Positions 11,039-21,536 of a stretch of DNA of 64,000 nucleotides are shown here, piece by piece. The translations under genes were made by a program, and so were the position numbers. Origin of the DNA: Xiphydria camelus (lineage: Eukaryota > Arthropoda > Insecta > Hymenoptera > Xiphydriidae); assembly GCA_963678675.1 (NCBI GenBank), contig OY783193.1:28862016-28926015 (forward strand), read 5' to 3'. Numbering within the stretch: position 1 is the first letter of the stretch; every line of letters begins with the position of its first letter. The notes under the pieces are model-generated. The model was not told the origin of the DNA, did no database searches, and saw only the letters and a program-made list of their open reading frames with translations.

Positions 11039-11224
11039 AGAGAGAAGGAGAGAGGCTCGCACATATCCTACATGTTTCGACTACCATTCGCTGCCGGCAG
11101 TGTCTTTAGTGCATCGATGCTGGATACCCTGCTGTACCAGGCCTTCGTCAAGGACTACGTTATAACGTTTGTCAGGCTGCTGCTGGGCGTGGACCAAGCG
11201 CCCGGTTCCGGATTTCTCACCTCG
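11039..11224 (+). CDS. slo2: Slo2/KCNT channel exon, distal RCK2
   Basis: The acceptor GATTCACAG ends at 11038 and the donor GTAAGATAT starts at 11225; 62 whole codons. The exon reads [20 protein letters not shown], continues [20 protein letters not shown] and [12 protein letters not shown], and ends PGSGFLTS. This is the [28 protein letters not shown] block that identifies Slo2 channels. It is followed by the 19.9 kb transposon-filled intron. Confidence 0.96.
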
Positions 11225-11299
11225 GTAAGATATACCAGCTCGTTGCGTGGCACTTTTCCTTGGCAAAGCGATGCCGTATTCCAATAGCCTATATAAGAA

Positions 11300-12150
11300 A
11301 ACCAATCATTACAATAGGACCAATACTTGGCCAATCTATAACTATCGGTCATGGTTGAAGAACTGGCCGCCTAGCGTCGGACTACCTCTGGTGGATTTCC
11401 ACATGCGATTGTTATTTTTTTTATAAAGTAATGGGAATCGATAATCGGCCGTACTTGAGCCTATAATTATTAACCAATAATTTATCAGGATATAACTTTG
11501 GTGGAAGAAATAAACTGTTGCCAATCTTCCACCAATAAAGGAGTATTTTTAAATACTTACTTTTTTTAGATATCACACGTTAAATATTTTGAAGATATTT
11601 TGTTTCGTCCTTCAAATATTTTATTAAAAACTGATATTTTGAACTAATTTAATATTACGAATTTATTATTGGGTTATAGCTCCGGCAAATTCATATCGCG
11701 AATGGCAGAGTTTCATACCATTGCTGACTGAATGTTGTACCTAATATTTACCATGGTTGTGGACCAATATAGTTTCCCACGTCTGGTCTTTTATCGGCAC
11801 CCAGTGTTTGTCCGCAACTATCATCCCAGTGCTTGACTATTATTAAGCCAGCCATGGCTACCATTGTCGCACCATTGTAGGTTGTATGGCAGCCAGTAAT
11901 AGTCCAGCATTGGGCCAGTTGAAGGTTCCTATATGGGAGCATGGTGGCCACTCGACTGGAAATTCGGGAAATGTCAGGGAATTTGATCGATCAGGAAAAA
12001 GTCAGGGAAATATTGGGGAATTTGTTGGTAGTCAGGGAATATTTGATAAATCTAGAGTTTTAGAGATTCTTCTATTCAATTATTTTGTATATAATTTGTA
12101 GTAACTTTGATTAAAATTATTATACCACGTCAATCTAATCCTGAGCAGTA
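11300..12150. other. Intron stretch with a possible hAT-like remnant
   Basis: No gene was recognised. Around 11950-12040 the sequence repeats GTCAGGGAAT/A words (ATGTCAGGGAATTTGATCGA, AGTCAGGGAAATATTGGGG), a style seen in degraded hAT-type non-autonomous elements such as the one at 31694. This is weak evidence. Confidence 0.3.
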
Positions 12151-12164
12151 ATAAGCTACCCACA

Positions 12165-12890
12165 AAAACAGATTCTCTGTAAAAAAAAGGCGGCGTGTTC
12201 ATTCAGTGCCAACAAAAATTGATACGTAAAATACTCTCCAAAAAAGATTTGAAATCAATTAAGATCGCCATGTTCAAGATTTATGTTTAAAAAGTAAAAG
12301 ACATCATTTGAAAGGAAAATTATTGTAACTCGTTACTAAAAAATTCGACTAAAAAAATGTAGGTATAAACAAATTTTCATAAAAAAGAACTTGCAGCGTT
12401 TAAGTTTTCATATTTTGTCCAATATACCGAATAATTTGCAGTGCTTGGACGGTGCTAGAGTGATTCATAAATTGCATTGCCGAAGTCAAATTCAGAGAAA
12501 TTCAGAAGGCCCCCGCCTGATCGGTTTCTCGTGCGACGTTCGGTATACTGGTGGTATCATATAAGTGTATGAATTTATTTAAAATCTCTCATAAATGCAT
12601 AAACATCGAATGTAATTCTCTGTACATTTTTTATTTTGAAGGAAAAAACGCGGCAAGTTCTTTTTTATGAAAATTTGTTTATACGTAAATTTTTTTAGTC
12701 GTATTTTTTAGTAACGAGTTACAATAATATTCCTTTCAAATGATGCCTTTTACTTTTTATACATAAATCTTGAACATGGCGATCTTAATTGATTTCAAAT
12801 CTTTTTTGGAGAGTATTTTACGTATCAATTTTTGTTGGCACTGAATGAACATGCCGCCTTTTTTTACAGAGAATCTGTTTTTGTGGGGGG
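12165..12890. repeat. Palindromic foldback MITE (CAAAAACAGATTCTCTG family), copy 1
   Basis: The ends CAAAAACAGATTCTCTGTAA and TTACAGAGAATCTGTTTTTG are inverted. Arms of about 230 bases carry CAACAAAAATTGATACGTAA, ATTTGAAATCAATTAAGATC and their complements. A truncated second copy at 30218-30897 lies in the opposite arm of the giant inverted repeat. Confidence 0.8.
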
Positions 12891-15800
12891 ATTTCATTAC
12901 TTTTTGGAATTTATTCATGAGGAGAATACGTACCTAAATGTAGGAGAATAGCTTTTTATTACCACCAAATTAAAATCTCACATTTTATACCGATACGAGC
13001 TAATTAATTATAACCACGTTACTTTTGATTGATTCTCGTGATGTTTTGAAAGGGATTTATAAACTAGAGTGCCCTTATATTTTTCACTTTGCTTTAGTAT
13101 TTTGGAGAAATAAAACATACCGCTTTCGAATTTACAGGCCATCGGATTTTTCTTATATCTTGGTCGTCTTCAGAAATCCATGTAGACATTTTACCTTTAA
13201 CTCTCTAACAATAAGTATACTCTTTCAATAACCGCGACGAATTGTTTCATCACATGTAAAGATACTACTTATGACAGTATATATGTTGTTACATATTAAC
13301 TCGAGACGTTGGAATAGTTTTAAGAAATCCTTTTGCATGCACCGCTGAAATTTTGCCCTTACTCGTAAATAAATTTCTCAAGTCACTCGCAAAGTTACGT
13401 ATACGCATCTAAGCGAATAGACCAATCAGGATCAAGTATTCCGTTGTGGTGGGGGTCCTGATTGATCTACTCGCTAAGATGCGTATACGTTCCCTGATAC
13501 GGAATACTTGATCCTGATTGGTCTATTCGCTAAGATGCGTGCACGCAAAGATACGAGCGAGTTCGAGAAAGGGGCCTCTGATCTGCAGGTAGCTGTCGAT
13601 CTGCCGGTAGCCGGGAGATCGAAGTCGCTAACCTCGAAATTGTTAATTTGTAAATAATACTGAATAATGTGTAGAAGTGATAAATAATTATTCGGGTTTC
13701 TTCGATGAGTTTCCCCAAGTGTTTAAAAATCGGTGTCCATAACTGTGGCTTCAACTTCCAGCGATTAAGTAAGTAATTACTGCAGAACGAGTAGGTTACA
13801 AGATTTTCATGAAGTTTTTGACGGTATTCTTGCATGTCCCCTTTCATAAGGTGCAAACAAAGAGGATGTAACTTCTGTCCTATCTGTTCGGGGTAGTGAC
13901 GCGAGTCAGTCCGAGAATCTGACCCTGAGGTTGTAAAGCTCAGGTATACCGTGGGTTTCGGTACGCCAACGATATCTCCCGAACGTCTGTCAATGTAAAT
14001 GGCGAGTGACCCAAAGACAGGATTGTTAAAGGGTTAAAGAGGTAAATGACGAACATTAACCCACTGAAATTGTATATATTTAAAAAAGACAAAAAAACAA
14101 ACGAGATATATGGATAATACTAAATTTACAAAATTGAAAAAACTTGCACACACAAAAAGAATAACATTGAATTTACGCGGATAGTTAGTTTGAAGTGGAG
14201 ATCAGGACGGAGCGTCGTGTCTCGGTGAAATCTAAAATGGAACTGCCTTAGCCTAAACTCTCTTCGGGTTTCGCTGGAAAATTTTCGAAGCCTTCTCTCA
14301 CGGGTCCGACACCCCGTGTCCGGAAAGGGAACAACGAACGGTTCGCTGTAGACACGGATGCTGACCACATGTCGAACGGCACCCAACTCGGTCCCGAAAG
14401 AAGGACTGGTTTGTCTCCGAAATGGAGCGGTCGAATTTCGAGAAGTTTCCGAATTTATGGTTTCTCTAATGCCTACGGGTTGGTCACATACCCCTCGTAC
14501 ATTGCTTTGTTTAAACGGCACTTTTTTATCTTCGAAAAGGTCGCCTGTATACTTTAAACGTTTGTGAGACTGAACACTATCCTGAAGAAAATGAGTCGAT
14601 CGACATCAGACATTGTCGAACTTATCACCGAGCGCCTTTCACCCACGGTATTTTCATTGCAATATGCGCTTTTCATTTCAACTATTCCTGCTTTAAATAA
14701 CTTTCACTTCTTTCAAATTATTTACCTCTTGTACGGATTGTTGATCGTAGGGGGCGGCAATCAATGATTGTGACTAATCGTAGACAAATTATTCCTGCGA
14801 TGATGTTCCAGTTGCGAAGCATACACTAGCAAGTCAGCTTACAGCGTCCGATGTTTAGTATCAACTTTACCTCTTTTGGAATACCCATCACCCGAGCATA
14901 ATCACGATTATGTTAACGTTAATCGCAGAATAGACCGTGAGCTTGGGCACATTATCGCAGTAGTAGTTCGGCACACTTGTCTACGACGAGTCGCTATTAT
15001 TGATCGCTGCCTCCTACTACGAACAGTTCATAAATGGTTATTAGCTTGAAAGAAGTAAAAGTTATTTAACGCTGGAATAGTTGAAACGAGAAGCGCGTAT
15101 TGCAATTAATGTACCGTGGGTAATAGGCGCTCGGTGACAAGTCTGACATTCTCCAATGTCCGTCGAGTCATCTTTTTACGGACAGAACACGAGCTAGATC
15201 CACTTCAGTTGCACCTGTACGAGATGACATATCAGAAAATCATGAGTCTTCATGAAAATCTTCTAACCTACTCGTTCTGCAGTAATACTTAATAATATCA
15301 CTGGAAGTTGAAGCAACAGTTATTGGCCAAAATCGGACACCGGTTTTAAAACACTTGGGGGATATCATCGAAGAAACCCGAATTAATATTTCTTACCACT
15401 TCTACATATTAGTAATCATTATTTACAAATTAACGATTTCGATCTCCCGAATTGGCAGGTACCGGGAGATCAGACTTTTGACACTTTTCGCTCAGCTCGT
15501 AAGACCGCAGCGCACTCTCCCGAAGCCAACTCTTAAAGCACCGAGCCAACCACTTCCAGCCAAATGTCAGGGAAATCCAAAATCAGGAGTTTTTGCCAGA
15601 GGACATTCGGTATATGTTGTTACATACAGAAAAGTTATGATATTTTGTAATTTCCATCGTTACACTAGAGGCGAAGAAGAGATGAAATAGAAGTGAGGTC
15701 CACGTACACTTCACGTTTGACAAGTCGATATATAAATTGGAACTTGTGATAGTATAATACAAAAGAGGAAATGTATCGATAAAGAAAAAATAATAATAAA

Positions 15801-16110
15801 GTAGTTACTCCATTATTGTAATCCAATAACATCGTGTATTACTTATTTTTCTGCCACGACTTTAATTGCTGATAGCGAAGAAAAATCAAATTTATTGGTT
15901 GATCCATCCACTATCAACAATCAAAGTCGTGGCAGAAAAATAAGGGATATATAATGAAATTGGATTACAATAATAGAGTAACTACTTTATTATTATTTTT
16001 TCTTTATCGATATAAGTTTTTCCTCTTTCGTATTATACAATCACAAGTTTAAATTTATATACCGACCTGTCAAACGTGAAGTGTACATGTACCTCACTTC
16101 TCTTTCATCT
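12208..16110 (+). repeat. Giant inverted repeat, left arm
   Basis: From CAACAAAAATTGATACG (12209) to about 16110, the sequence matches the reverse complement of 26995-30897 at high identity (shared landmarks: TCTCACATTTTATACCGATA at 12976, AGACATTGTCGAACTTATCA at 14607, GTCAGGGAAATCCAAAATCA at 15568). The left arm has an extra 692-base solo LTR. The right arm has an extra THAP element. ORFs within the arm (for example 15355-15690) are repeat-derived with no recognised domain. Confidence 0.85.
13885..14576. mobile_element. Solo LTR (TG...CA, 5-bp TSD CTATC)
   Basis: The insert starts TGTTCGGGGTAG and ends GAGACTGAACA, so TGTTC and GAACA are inverted termini. It is bordered by CTATC on both sides (13880-13884 and 14577-14581). 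The right arm of the giant inverted repeat preserves the empty site: reverse-complemented from about 28440 it reads ...TCCTATCCTGAAG without the insert. There are no gag-pol sequences, so recombination between LTRs presumably removed the interior. The superfamily is not determined; a 5-base duplication fits Gypsy or Bel. Confidence 0.88.
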
Positions 16111-16145
16111 CTTCTTCGCCTCTGGTGTGCCGATGGATTACAAAT
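15640..16145. repeat. Palindromic MITE (GTCGTGGCAGAAAAATA family), copy 1
   Basis: Arms of more than 200 bases read outward from a small centre at 15890-15910. The left arm contains TTTTTCTGCCACGACTTTAA, the right arm the inverse AATCAAAGTCGTGGCAGAAA; both include the ATTGTAATCCAAT and TATCGATA segments. Further copies or fragments lie at 18150-18190, 18640-18900, 26706-26835 and 26995-27375. Confidence 0.8.
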
Positions 16146-16194
16146 ATCACCATTTGCACCCCACAAAGCACGTTCTTGCAAGTAACTTTTCTGT

Positions 16195-16795
16195 AACAGA
16201 TAGATGATTTATTTCGGCTTTACAGCCACGAAAGGAGGTTGGTTATACAACTCTATAGGTACATTTACTCTTAATATGGGCTAACATAAAAAATATTTCA
16301 TATAACGTAACTCATAATTTATTCCCCGTCTTTGCCATTTTGCCCCCTCGACGCTTTAGCTTTTCTGCTTCCTCCTCTTTTTCAGCTGCTTTAACCATTC
16401 CCTAGCCTTCTCGCTACCTTCCTCATTTAATAGCTCTTCCACTTCCAAATCTACTAGCGGCATCTCGACGCAATCCCTGATTAGGTGCTCCAACGTGCCC
16501 CCTTCTTTCTCGCAGAGCTTACATTTTCTTCTCTCCTCATCCATCCAGTATTTATTTGCCTCTTCCTCGTTTCCGCATCTTGCTCTAGCAATCCTTCTTA
16601 GGTCCCCTCTCTCTCCTACTCTCCTGAGGTAACTTGCCCTGTCATTACTACACAAGTATCTATACCTCTTGTTATATCTCGCTCTCCATATTTTGTCCCG
16701 CTGTTCCTGCATTTGTATCTCGCAATCCCTAACTTTTCTGTAACATTCCTGCGATATTTTACAATATTCGTGAACACTACCGTATGTTAGAAATA
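16195..16795 (-). pseudogene. LINE reverse transcriptase 3'-terminal fragment
   Basis: The minus-strand ORF ending at 16356 reads KIWRARYNKRYRYL, then YLRRVGERGDLRRIARARCG, then CKLCEKEGGTLEHLIRDC, a Cys-Cys-His-Cys cluster typical of the C-terminus of R1/I-like LINE ORF2 proteins. A short 3' UTR runs to about 16195. The 5' part is missing; the fragment ends where the TA-flanked element 16796-17672 begins, so its apparent first codons belong to that element. It is a 5'-truncated retroposed copy. Confidence 0.7.
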
Positions 16796-17672
16796 CAGGG
16801 TGAGCCAAATGTATGGAAACGATGGAATAACTTTCGAGGGAGACGTTTTGAAGAAAAATGTTTCAAACAAAACATTTAGGATTTTTCCCTGGCCATCCAA
16901 TGGTGACCTTGAATCTGACCATGAAATCGACCTTGAAGGTCATTCCAAGGTCAAGGTCGCTTTTTTAAATGGGAACCCCTATTTTTTATGGCGGATTTGG
17001 AAGGAACGGAAAATTTTACGTCCGAAGATGACCTTTTACCTTGACCTTGGATTCAAGGTAAAGGTCAACGATCAAATAGGAAAGTTTTAGGTTTTTTCCC
17101 TGGCCATCTAATGGTAACCATGAATCTGACCTTGACCTCGACCTTGAAGTTCATTCCAAGTTCAAGGTATCTTTTTTAAATGGCAACCTACATTTTTTAT
17201 GGTGTTAGCAACCGGCCACTTAAGGCAAGGTGACACGAGCACAAAATTTTGGATAAATCGGTGGACATTCCAAAATTTTGCCACTATCTTGGATCCGTCA
17301 TCTTGTATTGAAGTATTTTCAAAATCTATCTTCAGAATCGTAATCAGCAACCCAAAAAAACCCCCGTACCACCTAAAACTAAAACTTTCCTATTTGATCG
17401 TTGACCTTTACCTTGAATCCAAGGTCAAGGTCAAAGGTCATATTCGGACGTAAAATTTTCCGCTCCTTCCAAATCCGCCATAAAAATAGGGGTTCCCATT
17501 TAAAAAAGCGACCTTGACCTTGGAATGACCTTCAAGGTCGAGTTCATGGTCAGATTCAAGGTCACCATTGGATGGCCAGGGAAAAATCCTAAATGTTTTG
17601 TTTGAAACATTTTTCTTCAAAATGTCTCCCTCGAAAGTTATTCCACCGTTTCCATACATTTGGCTCACCCTG
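16796..17672. mobile_element. TGACCTT-rich palindromic mariner-like element, TA duplication
   Basis: The ends CAGGGTGAGCCAAATGTATG and CATACATTTGGCTCACCCTG are inverted, with TA on both sides (16794-16795 and 17673-17674). Arms of about 300 bases contain many AGGTCA and TGACCT words, including exact TCAAGGTCA sites. It encodes no transposase. A related element lies at 52788-54090 and its duplicate, and a decayed one at 6320-7040. Confidence 0.85.
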
Positions 17673-17825
17673 TATATACTTCTCGATAAAAACGTTTCGG
17701 AATCATTATGTCGAAAAATCTCCCCGATAAGGTATAGTCCGATAAGATTGTACTTGTTCGGGCTGAATTATATAGGGTTTTTATAATTATTTTAGGAAGT
17801 TCCAGAAGAATATAGATGCAGCAAA

Positions 17826-18070
17826 ATATCGATGCTCTGCTAGAAAGAGTAAGGAATAACCCTCGAAAGAATATTCAGGCTATGGCAAGAAAGGTTAGAA
17901 TCAGAGGTTAGCAAGTCTACGGTGTAGATGATATTAAAGGATATTCATCCATTTAAAGTGACGTACGTCCATGCACTCTAGACAGCAGATCCAGGTCGCC
18001 GAATGAACCAAAGCAGCAGGTTCTTGGAACAACAAGACGACAACGAGACGAATAACACAAACAATTTAAA
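17826..18070 (+). pseudogene. Tc1/mariner transposase fragment, frameshifted
   Basis: The plus frame reads LLERVRNNPRKNIQAMARKV; after a frameshift near 17907 it continues with SKSTV and ILKDIHPFKVTYVHAL. This order (NPxxSxRxxARxxxxSxxTVxxIL...HPFK) matches the helix-turn-helix region of Tc1/mariner-type transposases. It is short, lacks the catalytic domain and has stops. Confidence 0.55.
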
Positions 18071-19169
18071 ATATACTGAACTAACTAAACGTAGAAACTA
18101 AGATTATATTAATCTAAGTTAACCAATTCTAATAATGACAGAATTAAGAAAAATTATATATTTCCTCTTTCGTATTATACTAACAATTTATATACCGACC
18201 TGTCAAATGCAATGAATGCAACTGGTTCTTGTTGGAACAACAAGTGGATGATCCCTCGTTGGAAAGAAACCTCCTCGGGTTCGCAAACGATCTGTAACAA
18301 ATTGTAAATTACACAATTATATGCAGCATTTCACTTTTAAAATATACCGAACTTACTCAGCGTAAAAATTAAGAACAAATTTATATACCGACCTGTCAAA
18401 TGCAATGAATGCAACTAAGCAACTGGTTCTTGTTGGAACAACAAGTAGATGATCCCTCGTTCGAAAGAAACCTCCTCGGGTTTGCATACGATCTGTAACA
18501 AATTGTAAATTACATAATCATATGCAGCATTTCACTATTTAAAATATACCGAACTTACTCGAGCGTAGAAATTAAAAAACTATATCTGAGTTAATCAATT
18601 CTATTCTAATAATGACAGAATTATTAAAAATGATATATTTCCTCTCTCGTATTATACTACGTTATTCAGCACTTATCTGCCTAATCGGTATCAGTAATTC
18701 CTCATTGACCGTCGTTACACCGGAGACGAAGAAGAGATGAAATAGAAGTGCGGTACGTGTACACTTCAGGTTTGACAGGTCGGTGTGTAAATTGGAACTT
18801 GTAATAGTACGAAAGAGGAAATATATCGATAGAGAAAAATAGTGATAAAGTAATTACTTGATTATTGTGATCCAATTCCATTTCATCTCCTATTCTGCCA
18901 CGGCTTGTATTGATGATTGATTTTCTTCGATTTTTCCCGTGCTCGCATGACCCTGAAAACAAAAAATAGAACGAACACAAAGATATTGTCCTTCCATTGT
19001 GAAAGTGATGTTAAAGCTGTCAAATGGCAATTAAACTTATCTGATGGCAATTCTTCTGAGACCGTCTCCTTTCTTGCTCCTTTCTTGATGTACAGGCATT
19101 GGAGAGAAGAATACCACTGCATCCGTTCACTATCTCGATATTCGAAAAAAATACAAACGATTATTAAAC
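18071..19169. repeat. Patchwork of MITE fragments
   Basis: Two direct copies of about 180 bases share GCAACTGGTTCTTGTTGGAA, GATGATCCCTCGTT and GCAGCATTTCACT (about 18210-18360 and 18385-18560). Next to them lies a copy of the GTCGTGGCAGAAAAATA-family arm (18640-18900). An ORF at 18917-19327 shows no domain. Confidence 0.55.
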
Positions 19170-21536
19170 TATACGGAGCGTCTGTCACATTCACCACTAT
19201 TGAGATTCACTACTCCGATTACACTGAATTTGTACTTTTTATTAACAAGCGCGTCCGAGGATCGAAAAAATGCGAGGAAAATCGTTTCGCGAATGGAAAT
19301 ATTTTATTAATTTTGAAAAATAACTAAACATTCAAGGAATATATTCTCTCACACACTCTCACATACATTTTTGATGGCGTATGCGTGTAGCCGCATCTGT
19401 GTACACATTTCCGACCATGGCCGAATATCGCCGAAGACAGGCGGAATTTTTGTGAGATTTTGACATATATATATCGCCCGAGAAATCAGATTCTCGACTT
19501 TTGAGACGCGAGGGGCGTGGCTTCGCGTTGCTGAGGAAAAATCTCTGTTAATATGTAACTTACAACATTTACTCTGGTCTCTATCGATAGAGAATAGTCG
19601 ATTTATATGGCGTAACCAAGCATAGTTTTGGTTATAACCATATATTTATTCAGAAAACTCGATGTTAAAATTGAGGAGTGAAGGGGGCAGACATTTTTCC
19701 TGTAAAGATACACGGGTGCTCGCGGCGACAGCGCTGGCGGCGTCGTTCTGACGACTTGAATGAACATGCCGCGAGACACTACCGTGTCTCTTGATCGATA
19801 TATAAAGTGAACGTATCCATGTATTTAAAAATCATTAACTATTTAAGTAGAATATGCATTCATATTGTTTTCATACTCATATAATTCAAATACACGCTTG
19901 CGTTATAAGTGATAACTGATAACACATCAACATATTTCAGAATTATTCGGTATAGTGTAACCCGGGGGAATATGGCACATTGGGTAATATGGTACAGTTC
20001 GATAGTTTCTTTCAAAGCCAACAATTGGCATCAATGGTCCTATTAACGTGTTAGTGTGAGACAGTGACCACGCGTGAATTATTTACAAATCAAAATTATT
20101 AGTTTTTTTAAGTGAATAACGTCAGTGTAAGGGTAAATACCGTTGAAACATTTTCTTATGTTAAGTTACTCTATAGTGGTGAAGGAAGTTTCAAGTAGAT
20201 TTGATCAATTTTGATAGGCGTATGACAAAGTATGATTCGTAACCTTACTTTTTTGTGGCGGAATATTCAGTTATACGTATCTTAAAGAAGTGTTTTGATT
20301 TTTATTTTCATGAGGTTTATTGTGGGGTAAATATGCCTTATGATTTTTGACTGCGGCATATTACCTCAAGCAGCGGTGTATTACCCATTTTTGCGTTTGT
20401 TTGAGATATCTCGAACTTATATTCGAAAAAACATAAGAGCTTTATGTTTTTAATCTCATAAAATAATTTAATTTCTACGGAAATATCATATTGCCATATT
20501 ACCCATGGGTACGGGTAAGATGGCCATAGCGTATCATTCAACATTTTTACCTGTAACATCTTTGTCAATGGGAATATGGCAACGAGCATTTAACGTGAAA
20601 TACCCATATACGTACGCTCTAAGATGCCACCTTTATATTGCGGCTGGAACGGTTGCTTGTTAGAATGTAAGCCTTTGAAATTTATGTTGCCATATTCCCC
20701 CGGTTTACTATACATGTATAATAATTTTGGTATGTCGATTTTACCCCTCACCTGATTATTGTTACAAAATATGAAATATTCCAATTTGGAGAAGCACGTA
20801 AGCATCTTTTTGTATATACGATCTATATTGTTGCAGCATTTCAATTGTTTTTTCATATCTCGCAAATTAAAAAGTTCCCAGATAGCCAAAGTAAGAGCAT
20901 TAGGCTAACACTTTGCTTTACAGAATCGTAGCATAACGCTATGCATTTACGTCCATTTTGGCGCTTGTTTATGCTAGCACTGAATGCCCAAAAATAAATG
21001 ATTATCCCTTTTCAGCATTATGGCAGCATTATTTGCTAACGTCGTCAGTAGCAATTGGTGTGAATGTCAAATGCAAGCATTATGCTAACATTATTTATTA
21101 CTCTAGATAGCCCAAGCATGCCCAAGTGCAATTAATGATAGGTCTTTACTAACATAAATAACTTCTCGGTATTCCCGATCATGCCTGGATTATTCTATAC
21201 ATAAGAGTATCAAGAGACACGGTAGTGTCTCGCGGCATGTTCATTCAAGTCGTCAGAACGATGCCGCCAGCGCTATCGCCGCGAGCACCCGTGTATCTTT
21301 AAAGGAAAAATGTCTGCCCCCTTCACCCCTCAATTTTAACATCGAATTTTCTCAATAAATATACGGTTATAACCAAAACTATGCTTAGTTACGCCATATA
21401 AATCGACTATTCTCTATCGATAGAGACCAGAGTAAATGTTGTAAGTTACATATTAACAGAGATTTTTCCTTAGCAACGCGAAGCCACGCCCCTCGCCCCT
21501 CAAAAGTCGAGAATCCGATTTCTCGGGCGATATATA

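Noticed and set aside
14126..14567. ORFs of 62-131 codons on both strands
   Set aside because: They lie wholly inside the solo LTR and show no gag, pol or other domain.
15355..15690. 111-codon ORF present again inverted at 27341-27676
   Set aside because: The second copy is explained by the giant inverted repeat; no domain and low-complexity flanks, so not called as a gene.
20338..20889. Two adjacent minus-strand ORFs of 83 and 99 codons
   Set aside because: AT-rich, inside the foldback core, no motif recognised; kept only as a question in the findings.
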